A DNA stretch of 64,000 bases from Hymenolepis diminuta (GCA_900708905.1 CAADRB010000076.1:391205-455204); one strand, 5' to 3'; shown: positions 11,801 through 22,800, counted from the stretch's first letter. The notes: generated by a model from the sequence alone, not told the origin. Made by a program: numbers and translations.

Positions 11801-14800
11801 GTGGAGTCTGAGAGTGAAGAATCTGGAGCTGAAGATACTGGATCTGGTGATCTGAAGAGCACGGGCCAGATCCTCTGGATTCGTGGCTTGTCTAGACTGC
11901 AAACACAGGTATGTTCCAATTGCGCTGGGCTCCTTCAGGTGCAGTTTGTTTACTTGCCCGAGGCATGCGGTTTTAAAATTTTAACTTTTTTGTTTATACT
12001 CCGACAATATATTTGAATACACCTCAAACACACACCTTACAATATATCTCCCTATTTACCCCTATGCCCCTGTGAGCAAAGACTCAACCTCCTTTTGGCA
12101 TGCGGCCCACCTATATGTGTCTATAAGACTCCATGGTCCTCCCGCTGTGCACCCCAAAATCAATTGGCGTGAAAAGCAGCCCTCTCAAGCAGCCAATCAA
12201 CAAGTCAAGATCAAGGTCATCATTTGGCACGTAGTGATTGGTTCGTGGATATGTCTCTGATGCTTGGTTTGGGAATTGCTTGAGTGACCTCTCTCCATTT
12301 CACGAAGACTATTGATGTTTTCTAGGTTATTTGGTGTGTTTGATTATTAATTAAGCACACTTGCATGCAGCCCTATTCACATTCTGACATGCTTGTCGTA
12401 TTGGTGTGTTATATAATACTGATAATATAATTAGTAGCATTTGTGAGGAGATGAGGTTGCTTGGATTGCTGGTGATTGATTGTGAACCACATCAACAAAT
12501 CACACACGTTGTCGGGAGTCCTTCTTACGAAGCTTCTTTTTCTCTCCTTTCAACTTCTCTCTCAATGTGCGTTCTGCCTACAACGGGACTTTCTACCTCG
12601 TTCAATCAATCAACCAATCGATTCTGGAACTTTCTCGGATGGATCTCATCTCACTCCTCACTTCAATCCCTTTACGTTGTTGGTGTGCCCCTTTCCCCGT
12701 TACCCACTCACATACTCATATTGTATCCCCTATCCTTCCCTCTTGAACGCTTGGAATTTCCGTTTGATTGGGGGTATCTAGGCTTCTAGAGATCATGAGT
12801 TAGATCACCGTAGTGACGAGTTCATGGGTCGTGTACGTCGGTTCACACTGAGTCAGATCAATACCGAGGGAATGCAACATCCCTTGGTGTTAGCCGCACG
12901 GCGACAGAGTATCAACGCCTCACAAGGCGGAGATGAGAGTCGTCCCTCCATTCAGTATCGTTATGGAGGAATCAGCAGTCTGGAGGAAGAGCCGGAAGAA
13001 TCGGTAGATGATGAATCAGATCGATAACAAGATCTCCCCTGCAGTCCCCATCGATTATTGTCGTCTTTGTGATCGCATGTGTAGGATTAGTCGGACTCAG
13101 GGAGTAGTCTGGTCTAGTCTGCCTTGTTCTGTTGTTTCCCCCGGAAAAATGAATCTCCACTTCCCATCAATGTGTATACATACTGTCTCTCAATCTCCAC
13201 TCCCTTTCCCTATAACCTCCACCTACTATGTGTTGTGTTTGTTATGAGATTTAATTGCAGCCGCCTCATTTAAGCACTTATTTCTTTCTTGAACCTCCCT
13301 CAATCTCCTTTTCGTTCTCACGATCCTTACATGCCACTCTATTATTCCATTCGCTCTGCCAGATGAATGCAGTAAGTGTAACAATAGTATATTATGTCGC
13401 CCAATTTCGTTTCTCTCTATCTCCCCACCCACCTTACCTTTCACACTTTTGATGGTGTCATGTTGAAATAGCTCAGATTTCTCCCCTCCCTCTTACATCC
13501 CCTTTGTGTGCATGCCTTATATTTCTTCACATTCTTGAAAAGTTCCCTTCTCTTCTCTTTGACCCCCACCTTGCTTTTCACCCCCACTATCAACACCTAT
13601 CAATCAATCTCAACCAACAAATCACTCAACTCAACCAATCAATCGCTCAAGAGCGAAAATAGCATATATTTATTTGTGTTTATCTCTTTATGCTACTACT
13701 CTCGAATACAAAATATGAAAGTTATTCCAAAGTTGAAAGTGGGGTAAAAAGGGGACAAAATCTATCCATCAAATTGAGTAGAGAGGGAAAAACTGCCGCG
13801 TTCAGACAAGACTTCAAATGAAATTGAAAGTTTGGTTATAGCTAAGTTAATGCGCGGCGGGTAAAAATAACAAACTACACAAAGTTAAATGTGTGCTTTT
13901 TGCTACCTCGTCTCTAAGTGAAAGGAGAATGTGTGAAAAAGCGCGGTCGATTTATCTCAAAGGACGGATTTTACATAATGCTGGTGATGATGTCAAATCA
14001 GGCCATGAGCGATTCATATGCCGAGCGTCAAAGGTCTTTTATGTGGGATTTTTAAACCCACGAAAAATGTTGCTAAAATTAAGTAAATCTAGCGGGAAAA
14101 GATGTGGACAGCTATTGCAAGAACTTGGCTCTGGGAGGTAGCTCTCAAATTAAGTGCATTTTGATTCTTGATAATAAAATCTAAAAATTCTCAACATAAA
14201 CATTAATTTGAAGGGCATTTAGGAATGCGAATCAAATTTGTACTTCAGTGAGAAAGTCTACGCACGATTTAATTATTGATTATCGATTTTTTCGAATTGG
14301 ATGAGATTGAAACAAGTTTTAGTGCACTTTAGACTGTTAATTAAATCTGCACTCCAATTGGCGCTTACGCGCGTTTTGATTATTGATTATCGATTGTTTT
14401 TTTGCTGAATGGACCTGAAACTAATTTCAGTGCTTTTTAGAATGTTATTTAAATTTGCGTTTAAGTGAATGTTTCAATTTTTGATTATCGATTTTTCAAG
14501 TAGATGCGATTAAAGCACATTTTATCGCGGTAGTTTAAAACGCCGCGCTCTGGGCGAGATTTTACGACAGCGCAATTTACTATGCAGGCAGGGATTAAAG
14601 CTTTACACTACTAACATTTGTCAACCTCTACCATTAAGTGAGCGAGCGAAGCATAGACAAATTTTTAAGTTTAAAATAACACACTAAAAGATGGGCGTTT
14701 TTATTAATATACGCATTAGAATACACCTTGAACAGTCAAGCTTTCAATCCACCACTCTACGAGTTCCTGTTATTTATTAGATTACAATGAATAGTATCCT

Positions 14801-17800
14801 GTCTAAATTTTGAAATATGGAAAAGAAACAAAAGGACAAAACTGTCGAGAAAATAATGGACTAGCTCAATGATTGGTTAATCTATAGAGGGAGCAGATTC
14901 AAATTCGATTTTCCCCCTAATGGTCTTTTAAAGAGGTTCCGGCCATTTCTCAACTTCAGGCTTCTAAATTCAACAAATTGGGCGATTTTTTCTATCTTCT
15001 ATTTTGAAAAAAAGTATTCTGCCCTTAATAAGTTGTAATTTATCACTCTCCGTTAATATTAGGCGGAAAAAGATTTCGAGTTTTTATTTATCGTTATCCT
15101 AATTAATTGATCATATGCGTTTTTCCGGAAAATTATGATCGGCCAACCACTTACAGCGGTTGTCCGGTCGTTTATCATTTGGGCAGATGGCGTCATATCT
15201 ACGCAAAACTATCCCATAAGATGGCAGATTTTGGGTTCATTTACGGAAGTTTGTGGACTTTAAGGTCAGTGTAGTCATGGCAACATCATTGATAAGCCGA
15301 AATTCCTGCCCAATTTCCGGTTTACTGAGGTGTCTGGTTTTTCTAAACTTCAATTCTCTCAATAGTTGCTAGGTTACGGGATTAAATTCGACTCCTCTCT
15401 CTCCCTTTATTTCGATATAGGATAATTTGCCATTTTCAAGTTGACGGGGCAAATAAATGTATGCAAATTCAAGAGTATTTATTCTGATTGGTCATGTGTT
15501 GTGGAAGGTATTTGGGCCCTAGCGATCAATGAGGGCTACAATTAAGCGTCTTTATTTAACACTGCCTGTCAAGTGTCATCAAATAGCAAACTAGGGAAGA
15601 CCTAGACCACGAATAGCCGTCACTTATGTAATTTGCGTTTGGTAAGCAATTATCTCAGTAAAATTGGTGTCCATTTATCGACCAAATCCAGTTCGAATTT
15701 TGGACTAAACGCACGGCATGCGCGTTGCTGTGCATGATGCTTCCGTATGTGTCTTGGTGCGCATGTGTTGGCCTTTCAGCCAATAGGACTCGCGCGCGTA
15801 TGTGCGGTTGTATGTCTACGTTAACCAATAAGAATGCTTGACCATCTCAGCCGTTTATGCCACCACCTACGTATAAAACTGTACTCTCGTCTAATCTCCT
15901 TTTAATACATGATTTTAATGCTATTGTTTGAGAAAAGTATGAGAGGGGGGTTTCATATAACGTCATATTTATTGGTTTGAGGTTTTCACTGGCTTTGTGC
16001 AGCACTTTTCTGGTCTAGGGGTGTTATGGATACACTCATACAAACATCAATTTCAGACCTTTTATGCATGAACCTCCTCTATAATTATCTTTATACCCGC
16101 TTCCTCTCCTTCCCTCTACCTAAAAGAACCCATTTATTTATTTTACTCATTTGCAGTGTTGTCTACTTTAGTTTATAGATGTAGCACATACTACTTATTT
16201 ATCTACTCGTAGTATAAGTCACTCAAATGCAATCCCTCCTCCTCTCACTTAATTTTTAGTCTGATCTGCTTTTGCGCCGTTGTCACCTCTATTATTTAAT
16301 TTTATTTTTGTGGTTTTATCTTTTCAATTTATGCTGTTGTTTGTGTCAAATATGTGTTTTTCTCACTTTAAAAGCCGTCGACAGGTAAGTTTAGGTATTT
16401 ACTCTTAGCAAACAGAGAGAGTGGGAGATTTTATTAGGAAGAGGGGATTATTAGTTGGCTGCCCGCGTGGACGAAATGGTTCACATACAATCCAAATTTG
16501 GTGCCTTTAGTTCACTTCATCTTCACCCTTCAGTGCATTGCACTTGTACTTTTATCTGGCCCAGGAATTTGTTCCTCTAATTGCGAAAGAGAAATATTTA
16601 TTTTAAAATATTGAATTAATAGCAATAAGGAAAGCTCTAGGGCGGTGTTTATTCATTCTTACTGAAAGCTAGATCTTTTAGAGAAAGTTCATTTGCGCTT
16701 CTTAGGGACACTCAAAGTGGTAAAGGACTAACGGATAGCCCAGAATGGCATCTTAGGTGAGCTTAACTGCTAATCTCTTTGTACCCAGGTTAGAAGTCAG
16801 CAGAGAGACTGAATATAATAAGTGGACATCATTGAGGAAAATTTTTTACCACAAAGTATTAATAACCCAAGAGTGAAATCAGCTAATGAATTCTGTGGGG
16901 TGTTTGCCTGTTAAGGAGCTATGCACAAATTTATCCTACTACGACAAATCCACTTTGTCGGTGGCGTGATGGTGACCAATTTATCTATCATGTTCGATTG
17001 AAGTTGTCAATTATTCTGGTTTGTACTGGTCAGCATAAAGATGGCTTTAATGTGTCTTCTCTTTGCCTAAGACGAGCGCTATAAAGTACATTATTCGATA
17101 GATTTGGGAATTAAATCAGAGACAGGGGCTAAGCAAGATCTGAACTGGTGGGCACTGTTTCCATGACCCTGGGGATTAAGTCGAAGGGGAGTTAGAAACG
17201 CGGTGATTTTGCAGGTTAAGTAAATAACAGAAAAGAAAAAGAAAAAGAAGAGAAATACGCGTACAGTTGACCGAATCGAAAAACGTGATCGGGAACCTAA
17301 CAGAATGGCTAATGATGACAGAATAAACTGCTTTAGGAAGATAATAGCAATTGCATACGTATTTGGAGAGTTTTTTAAAAACCCAATATTTAATTGTCTC
17401 GAAAATATTCCACTAAGGAGGTCTGACAAATGTATTAACCCACCCCCTTTCAGTTAAAGGCAGTGCATGCCTTCAGAAACAGTCTGGACGAATCAAGTGA
17501 ACGTCAGCACATAGCTATGGCTCTGCACCAACAGCGTCAAGCCAAGTGTCGTCAAGTTCGAGCCGCTTCGATGGCAAAACAACGTCAGGAGCAAGAGAAA
17601 AGACAGCAGCAGAATCAGCAGAGTCAGAATAGTAACAGAGATACCCAGATGGCGGATAATATTCGAGAATTCTACCGAACCCCAACCATGCTGGTTGAAG
17701 ATGAACCGCCTTTCTATCAGGAAGAACCTGAAGAAGAATTAGATCGAAAACAATATCCAGAGGAGAAGGAATATGGTTACGAGCAAGAGCATGAACGCGG

Positions 17801-19001
17801 AGATGCTTGGAGGGCGATTTCAACCGAAGAACCGAGTTCCACGAGTTACGATGTGAACAGTTTTGCCGAAGATCCAGACTCACATGGAACAAGCGCACCA
17901 CAGGGTGGAGATGATGTATTCACAAGTAAGAGATTGGACAAATTCAGTCCAAACACACCTCTATGGATGCCTCCTGAATCGGACCGTAGAACACCAACTC
18001 TTCCATGGACGTCGTCCCTGGATGCGGACACGCTGATGGACGCGAAAGCTGCGTCTTCTTCGTCGGCTACTGCAGGAGCTGGAGGTCGTCGCAAATCGAC
18101 CAAGAAGACTCCAGCACCACCTCCACCTATGACCCGAGAACGTTCACCATCCGACTCTGATACGTCATTGACGTAGTGGAAATTGACTGACAAAATTGAC
18201 CAAATCCTCTCCCTCCGCTCTTTCTCTCATTATATATCTATGCAATCCGAGCTTTGAGAGAATGAACCAACCAACCTACCATCTATAGAGATCCCTTTAT
18301 GTGCTCGTAGCCAGAGATTTTATTTGTTTGTTTTTACTCCCTCTTATGTGCAAATATATACATATACATGTAGACAGACCATATCCAATCTTCCTCCCTC
18401 GTAAAGTGTCTCTTCCTGTGCTCGCTGCTGCGGTATCGAATCGAAATTATGAGTGAGTACGATAAGGCATGCGTATACCGTTGTTTCTTGAGCATCTGTC
18501 GTGGTTCAAAGCATCTTTCTGTCATATATTGGACATCTAACGTTATCTAAAGCATGAAGACTGTCATAAGAGATTTGTAGGACGAAGTATAGTCCAATCT
18601 TTCTCCTTTGCATATATTTATGTTGTGCCTTGGTTTAAAGCATGTCTTATTGTGATGTTAAACGTCTCAAAAGATTTCCAACTAATCCCGTTTTCTTTTT
18701 GTTCCTGTTTTAGTTACGTGTGGTTGAGGCATTCAAAGCAACTCTTCCGAATTCTCTTGCCGGATTGAATCGTGAAAGTGTGACCTCATTACATCGAGCA
18801 TTAGTTCAGGCTTCTAGATTACCCTCTCAAACCTCCCTAGCGAATGAAACTGAGACAGTCACAACAGCCACGGCTGCAAATCAGGACCCGAATCGATCCA
18901 GTTCCTCTCCTAATGCAGGTATATACTTTGCCAGATCTCCTCATTCTTCCCGTCCACCTTCTCCTGCTGAAAGGGAAGAACTACTAGGGGACCCTCACTG
19001 A
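5686..19001 (+). CDS. ATP2B: Plasma-membrane calcium-transporting ATPase (PMCA), 3' part of gene with alternative terminal exons
   Basis: P2B-type ATPase that exports cytosolic Ca2+ using ATP and is restrained by a C-terminal calmodulin-binding domain. Core exons: 5686-5831, 6958-7658, 10736-10949, 11153-11478 and 11549-11908. They join in phase and cover the end of the nucleotide-binding domain, the P-domain hinge (GDGTNDGP, 7410-7433), the last membrane helices and an acidic linker into the calmodulin-binding start. Three terminal exons fit the same phase-0 donor at 11908: 12782-13027, 17454-18176 and 18714-19001. The N-terminal half, including the DKTGT phosphorylation site, lies left of the window. 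The second half of the calmodulin-binding domain is supplied by the terminal exon, so splicing probably sets calmodulin response. The family call is secure; which terminal exons are used is inferred. Confidence 0.93.
6958..7658 (+). CDS. ATP2B: PMCA exon: P-domain, hinge and next membrane helix
   Basis: This 701-base exon starts after a TTAG acceptor and ends at a GTATGT donor. It encodes [20 protein letters not shown], the VTGDN motif (7140-7154), [18 protein letters not shown] and the hinge [20 protein letters not shown] (from 7410). [22 protein letters not shown] and the start of a membrane helix follow. The Ca2+-site region after the hinge agrees with P2B pumps. Conservation is very high and no break is seen. 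Confidence 0.95.
7659..10735 (+). other. PMCA intron (3.1 kb)
   Basis: AT-rich non-coding sequence between two in-phase PMCA exons, with donor GTATGT and an acceptor after a pyrimidine tract. Short open frames inside (for example near 8125-8319, 8921-9118 and 10370-10600) show no domain and no splice fit to the gene. Nothing else is recognised. Confidence 0.75.
10736..10949 (+). CDS. ATP2B: PMCA exon: DSPLKAVQ transport segment
   Basis: It encodes [20 protein letters not shown], the family-typical segment with the Ca2+-coordinating WVNLIMDT helix. The region around KPYGR and a further membrane helix ([13 protein letters not shown]) follow. The donor is GTGAGT. Joined to the previous exon it reads FIT/DSPL, one residue (Gln) shorter than the vertebrate ITQDSPL. 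Confidence 0.95.
11153..11478 (+). CDS. ATP2B: PMCA exon: last membrane helices
   Basis: It encodes DVDSGRG, then [44 protein letters not shown] and [16 protein letters not shown], matching TM8-TM10 of vertebrate PMCAs. It starts one base after a split Gly codon and ends on a complete Gln codon before a GTATGA donor. Confidence 0.95.
11549..11908 (+). CDS. ATP2B: PMCA exon: acidic cytosolic linker and first half of calmodulin-binding domain
   Basis: Follows the last membrane helix. It begins [20 protein letters not shown], passes a Gly-rich linker and a Glu/Ser-rich stretch, and ends [15 protein letters not shown] (11864-11908). That last motif matches the vertebrate GQILWFRGLNRIQTQ, the anchor half of the calmodulin-binding helix. 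The GTATGT donor sits exactly where vertebrate PMCA genes also vary their splicing. Retaining the following intron would add 36 unrelated residues to a stop at 12016. Confidence 0.92.
12782..13027 (+). CDS. ATP2B: PMCA alternative terminal exon C1
   Basis: Open in phase 0 from an acceptor whose TAG (12779-12781) is itself the upstream stop, so an exon starting here is the only splice that keeps this frame open from 11908. It encodes [14 protein letters not shown], a basic segment FMGRVRRF, a PKA-like RRQS site and an acidic tail ending VDDESDR before TAA. It does not resemble the usual second half of the calmodulin-binding domain (L-R-V-V-x-A-F), so this isoform would be expected to bind calmodulin differently. 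The polypyrimidine tract before the acceptor is weak. Confidence 0.6.
   Translation, partial: ASRDHELDHRSDEFMGRVRRFTLSQINTEGMQHPLVLAARRQSINASQGGDESRPSIQYRYGGISSLEEEPEESVDDESDR
14220..14530 (+). repeat. Three-copy degenerate tandem repeat, period about 100-110 bases
   Basis: A core GATTATCGATT recurs at about 14278, 14385 and 14483, with shared flanks: ACTCCAATT/ACTTCAGTG-like before it, GAAAC-AGTTTTAGTGC-like after it. The copies are clearly diverged. ATTGAT and ATCGAT half-sites in each core resemble Cut/CUX-type paired recognition, but that function is only a guess. Confidence 0.65.
15780..15878 (+). promoter_or_regulatory. CCAAT/CCAAT/TATA promoter-like cluster inside the PMCA gene
   Basis: Two direct CCAAT boxes (15780-15784 and 15825-15829) lie upstream of TATAAAA (15872-15878). 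They sit in a block with many CG dinucleotides (15700-15840) that stands out from the AT-rich surroundings. Order and spacing are those of an RNA polymerase II core promoter. It may drive a short PMCA-tail or non-coding transcript, or belong to an old LTR. No expression evidence is available here. Confidence 0.4.
17454..18176 (+). CDS. ATP2B: PMCA alternative terminal exon C2 (long, Gln/acid-rich tail)
   Basis: Opens in phase 0 after a CCCCCTTTCAG acceptor with [14 protein letters not shown], equivalent to vertebrate IRVVKAFRSSLYEG, so it completes a calmodulin-binding domain. A Gln/Arg-rich segment follows ([15 protein letters not shown], then a [16 protein letters not shown] run), then Glu-rich and Ser/Pro-rich stretches. 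The end is SDSDTSLT. Vertebrate b-forms end ETSL/ETSV (PDZ ligand); here one Thr follows DTSL. The tail is about 240 residues and is low-complexity past residue 40. Confidence 0.82.
   Translation, partial: LKAVHAFRNSLDESSERQHIAMALHQQRQAKCRQVRAASMAKQRQEQEKRQQQNQQSQNSNRDTQMADNIREFYRTPTMLVEDEPPFYQEEPEEELDRKQYPEEKEYGYEQEHERGDAWRAISTEEPSSTSYDVNSFAEDPDSHGTSAPQGGDDVFTSKRLDKFSPNTPLWMPPESDRRTPTLPWTSSLDADTLMDAKAASSSSATAGAGGRRKSTKKTPAPPPPMTRERSPSDSDTSLT
18714..19001 (+). CDS. ATP2B: PMCA alternative terminal exon C3
   Basis: Opens in phase 0 after a CCTGTTTTAG acceptor with [15 protein letters not shown], even closer to the vertebrate IRVVKAF core than C2. SVTSLHRAL follows, resembling the conserved SRTSIHNFM. 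The tail is Ser/Thr-rich and ends EELLGDPH before TGA. An internal G/GTATAT donor (about 18918) could trim the tail and splice on. AATAAA sites follow at 19428 and 19912. Confidence 0.85.
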   Translation, partial: LRVVEAFKATLPNSLAGLNRESVTSLHRALVQASRLPSQTSLANETETVTTATAANQDPNRSSSSPNAGIYFARSPHSSRPPSPAEREELLGDPH

Positions 19002-19427
19002 TAGATACCCATCCCATCGTGATTATTATCCTCTCCTTATGTGTGAAATCTGTGATTCAACACACAAGCGTGTTGCAAATCGACTTGAAATATCCAATGC
19101 CACACCACCACCATTTTATAATTTTTTTGGTACAGTCTCAGCAGCAATTAAATGAGGATGCGTGTCGAGCATTCAATCAATATATGGATCGGTAAATCTG
19201 TCTTCTTCCTCCGCTCCTCCCCCGATGTTTCTACAACCTTTGCCTTGTTCCAGAATGACATGGAAGTCTCCCTCGTTTCGGCATGCATATATGCATATGA
19301 ACGTGTATTTATCTCTTTCTCTCTTGAAATAACATCGTAGGAGCAGTTTTGCTGTGCGTATTACATATATCTGTATTTTGCTAAATTCTCGATGGTCATC
19401 CATTCCTACTATTAGAATAATAAGAAG

Positions 19428-19433
19428 AATAAA
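19428..19433 (+). terminator. Candidate poly(A) signal of PMCA (AATAAA)
   Basis: First AATAAA after the C3 stop codon, about 430 bases downstream. Further AATAAA sites occur at about 19912 and 19938. Usage cannot be decided from sequence. Confidence 0.35.
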
Positions 19434-19788
19434 TCTATGAATACCCTTCTCTTGCCCTTTTACACACCATCGTTATCTCAAAGAGATATGCTCAATTGAT
19501 TAAAAATCCTCCTCCTACTCATTAGATGTGTGATTTTCTGATCCCAACTTAGATGAAATCATGAGACTGAATGTGTGCGTGTGGTCTTCTGCTTTCTCTT
19601 TTCCTCCTCCTCTACTTCCGACCCCCCTCTAGTTGTTCGGTAGTTGGAACCTTTCTCTTCTCCATCTCTTTGTCCTTCGACCTCTTCGAAGAAGAATGAG
19701 ATACAAGCGTAAACTGTTCTCCCCGCCTTTGTTCTTAATTGATCGGTTGATCGTCAAGTTTGCTCTATCTATCTTCTCTCCTTCCCTA

Positions 19789-19801
19789 CATATATGTATA
19801 T

Positions 19802-19843
<42 letters not shown>
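19789..19843. repeat. TA/TATG microsatellite
   Basis: Runs of CATATATG and (TA)n over about 55 bases. It lies in the 3' flank of the PMCA gene. Confidence 0.9.
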
Positions 19844-19846
<3 letters not shown>

Positions 19847-22800
19847 AAGTTAATGCTGGCTTGTTTTTTTATCTATTTGTACCAGACTGGGTGGACACCT
19901 CTAGGCAATCGAAATAAACCATATCAGCTCTGTCTTACCAATAAATCAAAGTAATATTAAGTTATCGATTGAATATTCCGTGAAATGCCTTCATTGATAG
20001 TATTGAAGTGAATTTTGAGGTAATGCATAGTGTATTCGAAAGAACGCATTACTGGTCCAATGTAGAATAAGCAAACGCGATTATTGATTGTTTAAGGTCT
20101 ATTGAAGAGGAGATTCTAAGGGGGAAGCCACCGACGTAGGACGGTGAAAACCATCTAAGTTATTGTCTTTCCTAGCTTTACGAACTCCACTATTGCAAGA
20201 TAGAAACCAAACAGGGTTGACAGTGAAACTGTTTTATTGGGAGAGAATGGAAAGAAAGAGGCTGTCTTCAACCAAATGGCACCCAAATGGTGAAGCAACG
20301 TTCACAATACACATGATCAACAGTGGAGGAAATTTTGTAAGTAGTAATCTTTTCCAAACAGGGATTACCACACAATTTATAGAACCAATACTGCTTAAAC
20401 CGAGGACCTCCATCTTGGAGGTAAGTCAAGCATCAAGGATTTATGGTTATAAGGTTGATTGGCCTTATACGTTTTGTGATTAGATTATTTTCTTACCCTA
20501 TGTAGAATTTCAGTCACTTGTTTGAAGTAATAATTTCAGGCGTTGCAAAAAAAGTATTATAACTATTAACCGTGTAGGAATAGAAACTTAAAAGACGGAA
20601 AGGGGATAGGTGAGGTAAGAATTAAGGAATCGGGAAAATTCTGCATTTGAGCTTCAGATTCATCAGATGGTCTGCTTTCTCAAGTAGCATTTTCAAGTCT
20701 GATTGTCAGTGATCTGGCGTAGTCACGTGTATCTGTAATTCGACTATGTGGGGGCCGGGTGGCGGCAACTCTTGTCTATTGAGCCGAAAGCGCCTATCGT
20801 AATTGTAGAGCAGAGGATGCTCAGTGACTTTCACTTGGTCCGAAATGGTCAAGATCAATTTCTCAATCTAATTTAACTGGTCCATTGCCTCTAATCACGT
20901 GGTAAAAGTAAAAATATTTGCCCAACCTGAAAGGTTGCTGAGGAATGCAACTTGGTGTGTTATCTGCAGGACAGATATGAGGGTCACTAAATCTTGCAGA
21001 GCTACAGAGTGTAAGAAAGCAAACGATTTACAAAGGATGCCATTATATTGAAATTTAACAGAACGAGAGACAGAAATAGTGAGACAAAAACGGAGGTGTC
21101 GTAGAGAAGCTGGTCGGAGGACATAGCTGCAGATCTGCCCGATATAAGGTGGAAATAAGAGAGCAGAGTTAAGTTATGATCGGTATGTCAGAGTCAAGTT
21201 TAAGGTAATATCACACCTATGTATTAAGAAGGGGAGTTGGTGAAGACTGTTGGAAAAGTTAAAATATAATTTTGAATCCATGAAATAAAACACGACGATT
21301 AGGAAGTTGAAATGCTGTATTTGATGACCGTTTGAGTGCCTATTTTGTATAAAGAATTTCATTTTTTGAGCCTGGGAAAATGTTAACAAATAGCTGACCC
21401 AAACTGAAGTCAGTCAATGTGTCCAGAATTAACAGTAAAAAAATAAAATATAAAATAAATGCAAAATAAGTAGATACTATTTGCCGATTATTATTGCCTT
21501 ATTCAACCTTTAACAAATGTGTTAGATGTTAGTCGAATGTATCGCAACATGGTTAACGCTTAATCCTACTAACTTTAATGCCAGCAGTACTAATCTGACA
21601 ACTGTAATGCCTGAGATGGCATTATTAATCTCAGATGAGATTACCTTACCAAGAGTCGTTATATCGCGATATTTAATCTTCAAAAATTTTCTTTAATTCA
21701 ATCTAACCAATTATGAAATCTTTACCCCTTTACTGTGTCCTGCGTTCAGGAGAATTCCTGATGTTATATTGTAATGGTTTACTTTGTCTCGGGAATGGTA
21801 ATCAGACGATTCATTCAATACCTTCTAGTTAATGACTCATTCTCCTTTCGACTCCCAGGTATTGTTCATTCGGAGGTCTTAATCGATTTTCACCAAGCAG
21901 TACAGGTCAATATACATTCGATTTTGATCAACCACTCACACGCCTTTTTATACCGGTGTTTTCATACTGATTTCTCCTTCTGACCTCTGAGTTGTGGTTA
22001 TAGAGTGGTGACTTTAAGTTAAAACAATTACTCATTACCTTATCCTCCATCGATCAGTATCGAGCGGTGTCGATTAGTGTCTAGATCTATTAAAAGATAG
22101 AATTTTTCGATGGTTCAATATAAAGCTTTAATTCTTCAATCAGGAAACTCGCATTTTCCCACTCATTATTTGACCAGTATTAACTAATCCAGTTAATTGA
22201 TCGCATTACCAGATTCAAACCAATGGTTTCGATTACGTGACTCCTGGTGTGACGGATATGCACGTTGAATGCTATGTTGCTGTCAAAATAGTAAAAATAA
22301 ATACCAACATTAATCCTTTGATTTTAGATAAGAGATTGTTTACTAATAATCCGCACTATGATTAATTCATGTGAGTGCGTTCATTATTAGGAGTTCCTTT
22401 GTCGAGAGAAAGAGAGAGATAGAGAGAGCGGCAGTTGTTAATAAATAATGACTGTCTGTTTTGCAAGCATGATTAATAAGGACAAGTCCGAATGAGATCA
22501 TTTGCTGTAAAATCAAGAGCTTTGCCGTGAATACAGATACTTACGTAAGAACACCTTGTAATAACCGACATAACCGATCTATTCAAGCGCACTTTTCTTA
22601 TTGAAGGAATAAATTGAAGTTTAGACTCTGTGACCACACTTTGATACCATTTTATATCAGGTCAAAGATATCCGTCTTAAATTTAACTGCAACAGTAGAT
22701 GTGAAATTGAAATTTATCAGGAGCAAGGCGTAACTATTTCATCTTCCAGTATCTGACCTCAAGCACTGAACTTGGATTAACTTTACGGAAAGTTTTAATA

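Larger units (their letters stand above)
13028..17453 (+). other. PMCA region between terminal exons C1 and C2 (4.4 kb)
   Basis: 3' UTR of the C1 form followed by intron for the other forms. It holds pyrimidine-rich stretches (13180-13620), a degenerate tandem repeat (14220-14530) and a CCAAT/TATA promoter-like cluster (15780-15878). No further coding exon was recognised. Confidence 0.6.

Noticed and set aside
12406..12789. 127-residue open frame just before PMCA exon C1
   Set aside because: Lies in intron, has no domain, low-complexity Ser/Leu-rich product and no splice fit.
17515..18193. Minus-strand open frames of 115-128 residues opposite PMCA exon C2
   Set aside because: Shadows of the coding strand; the plus frame continues the calmodulin-binding domain.
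20163..20483. 106-residue open frame downstream of PMCA
   Set aside because: No domain recognised and no evidence for splicing or a start context; could be chance.
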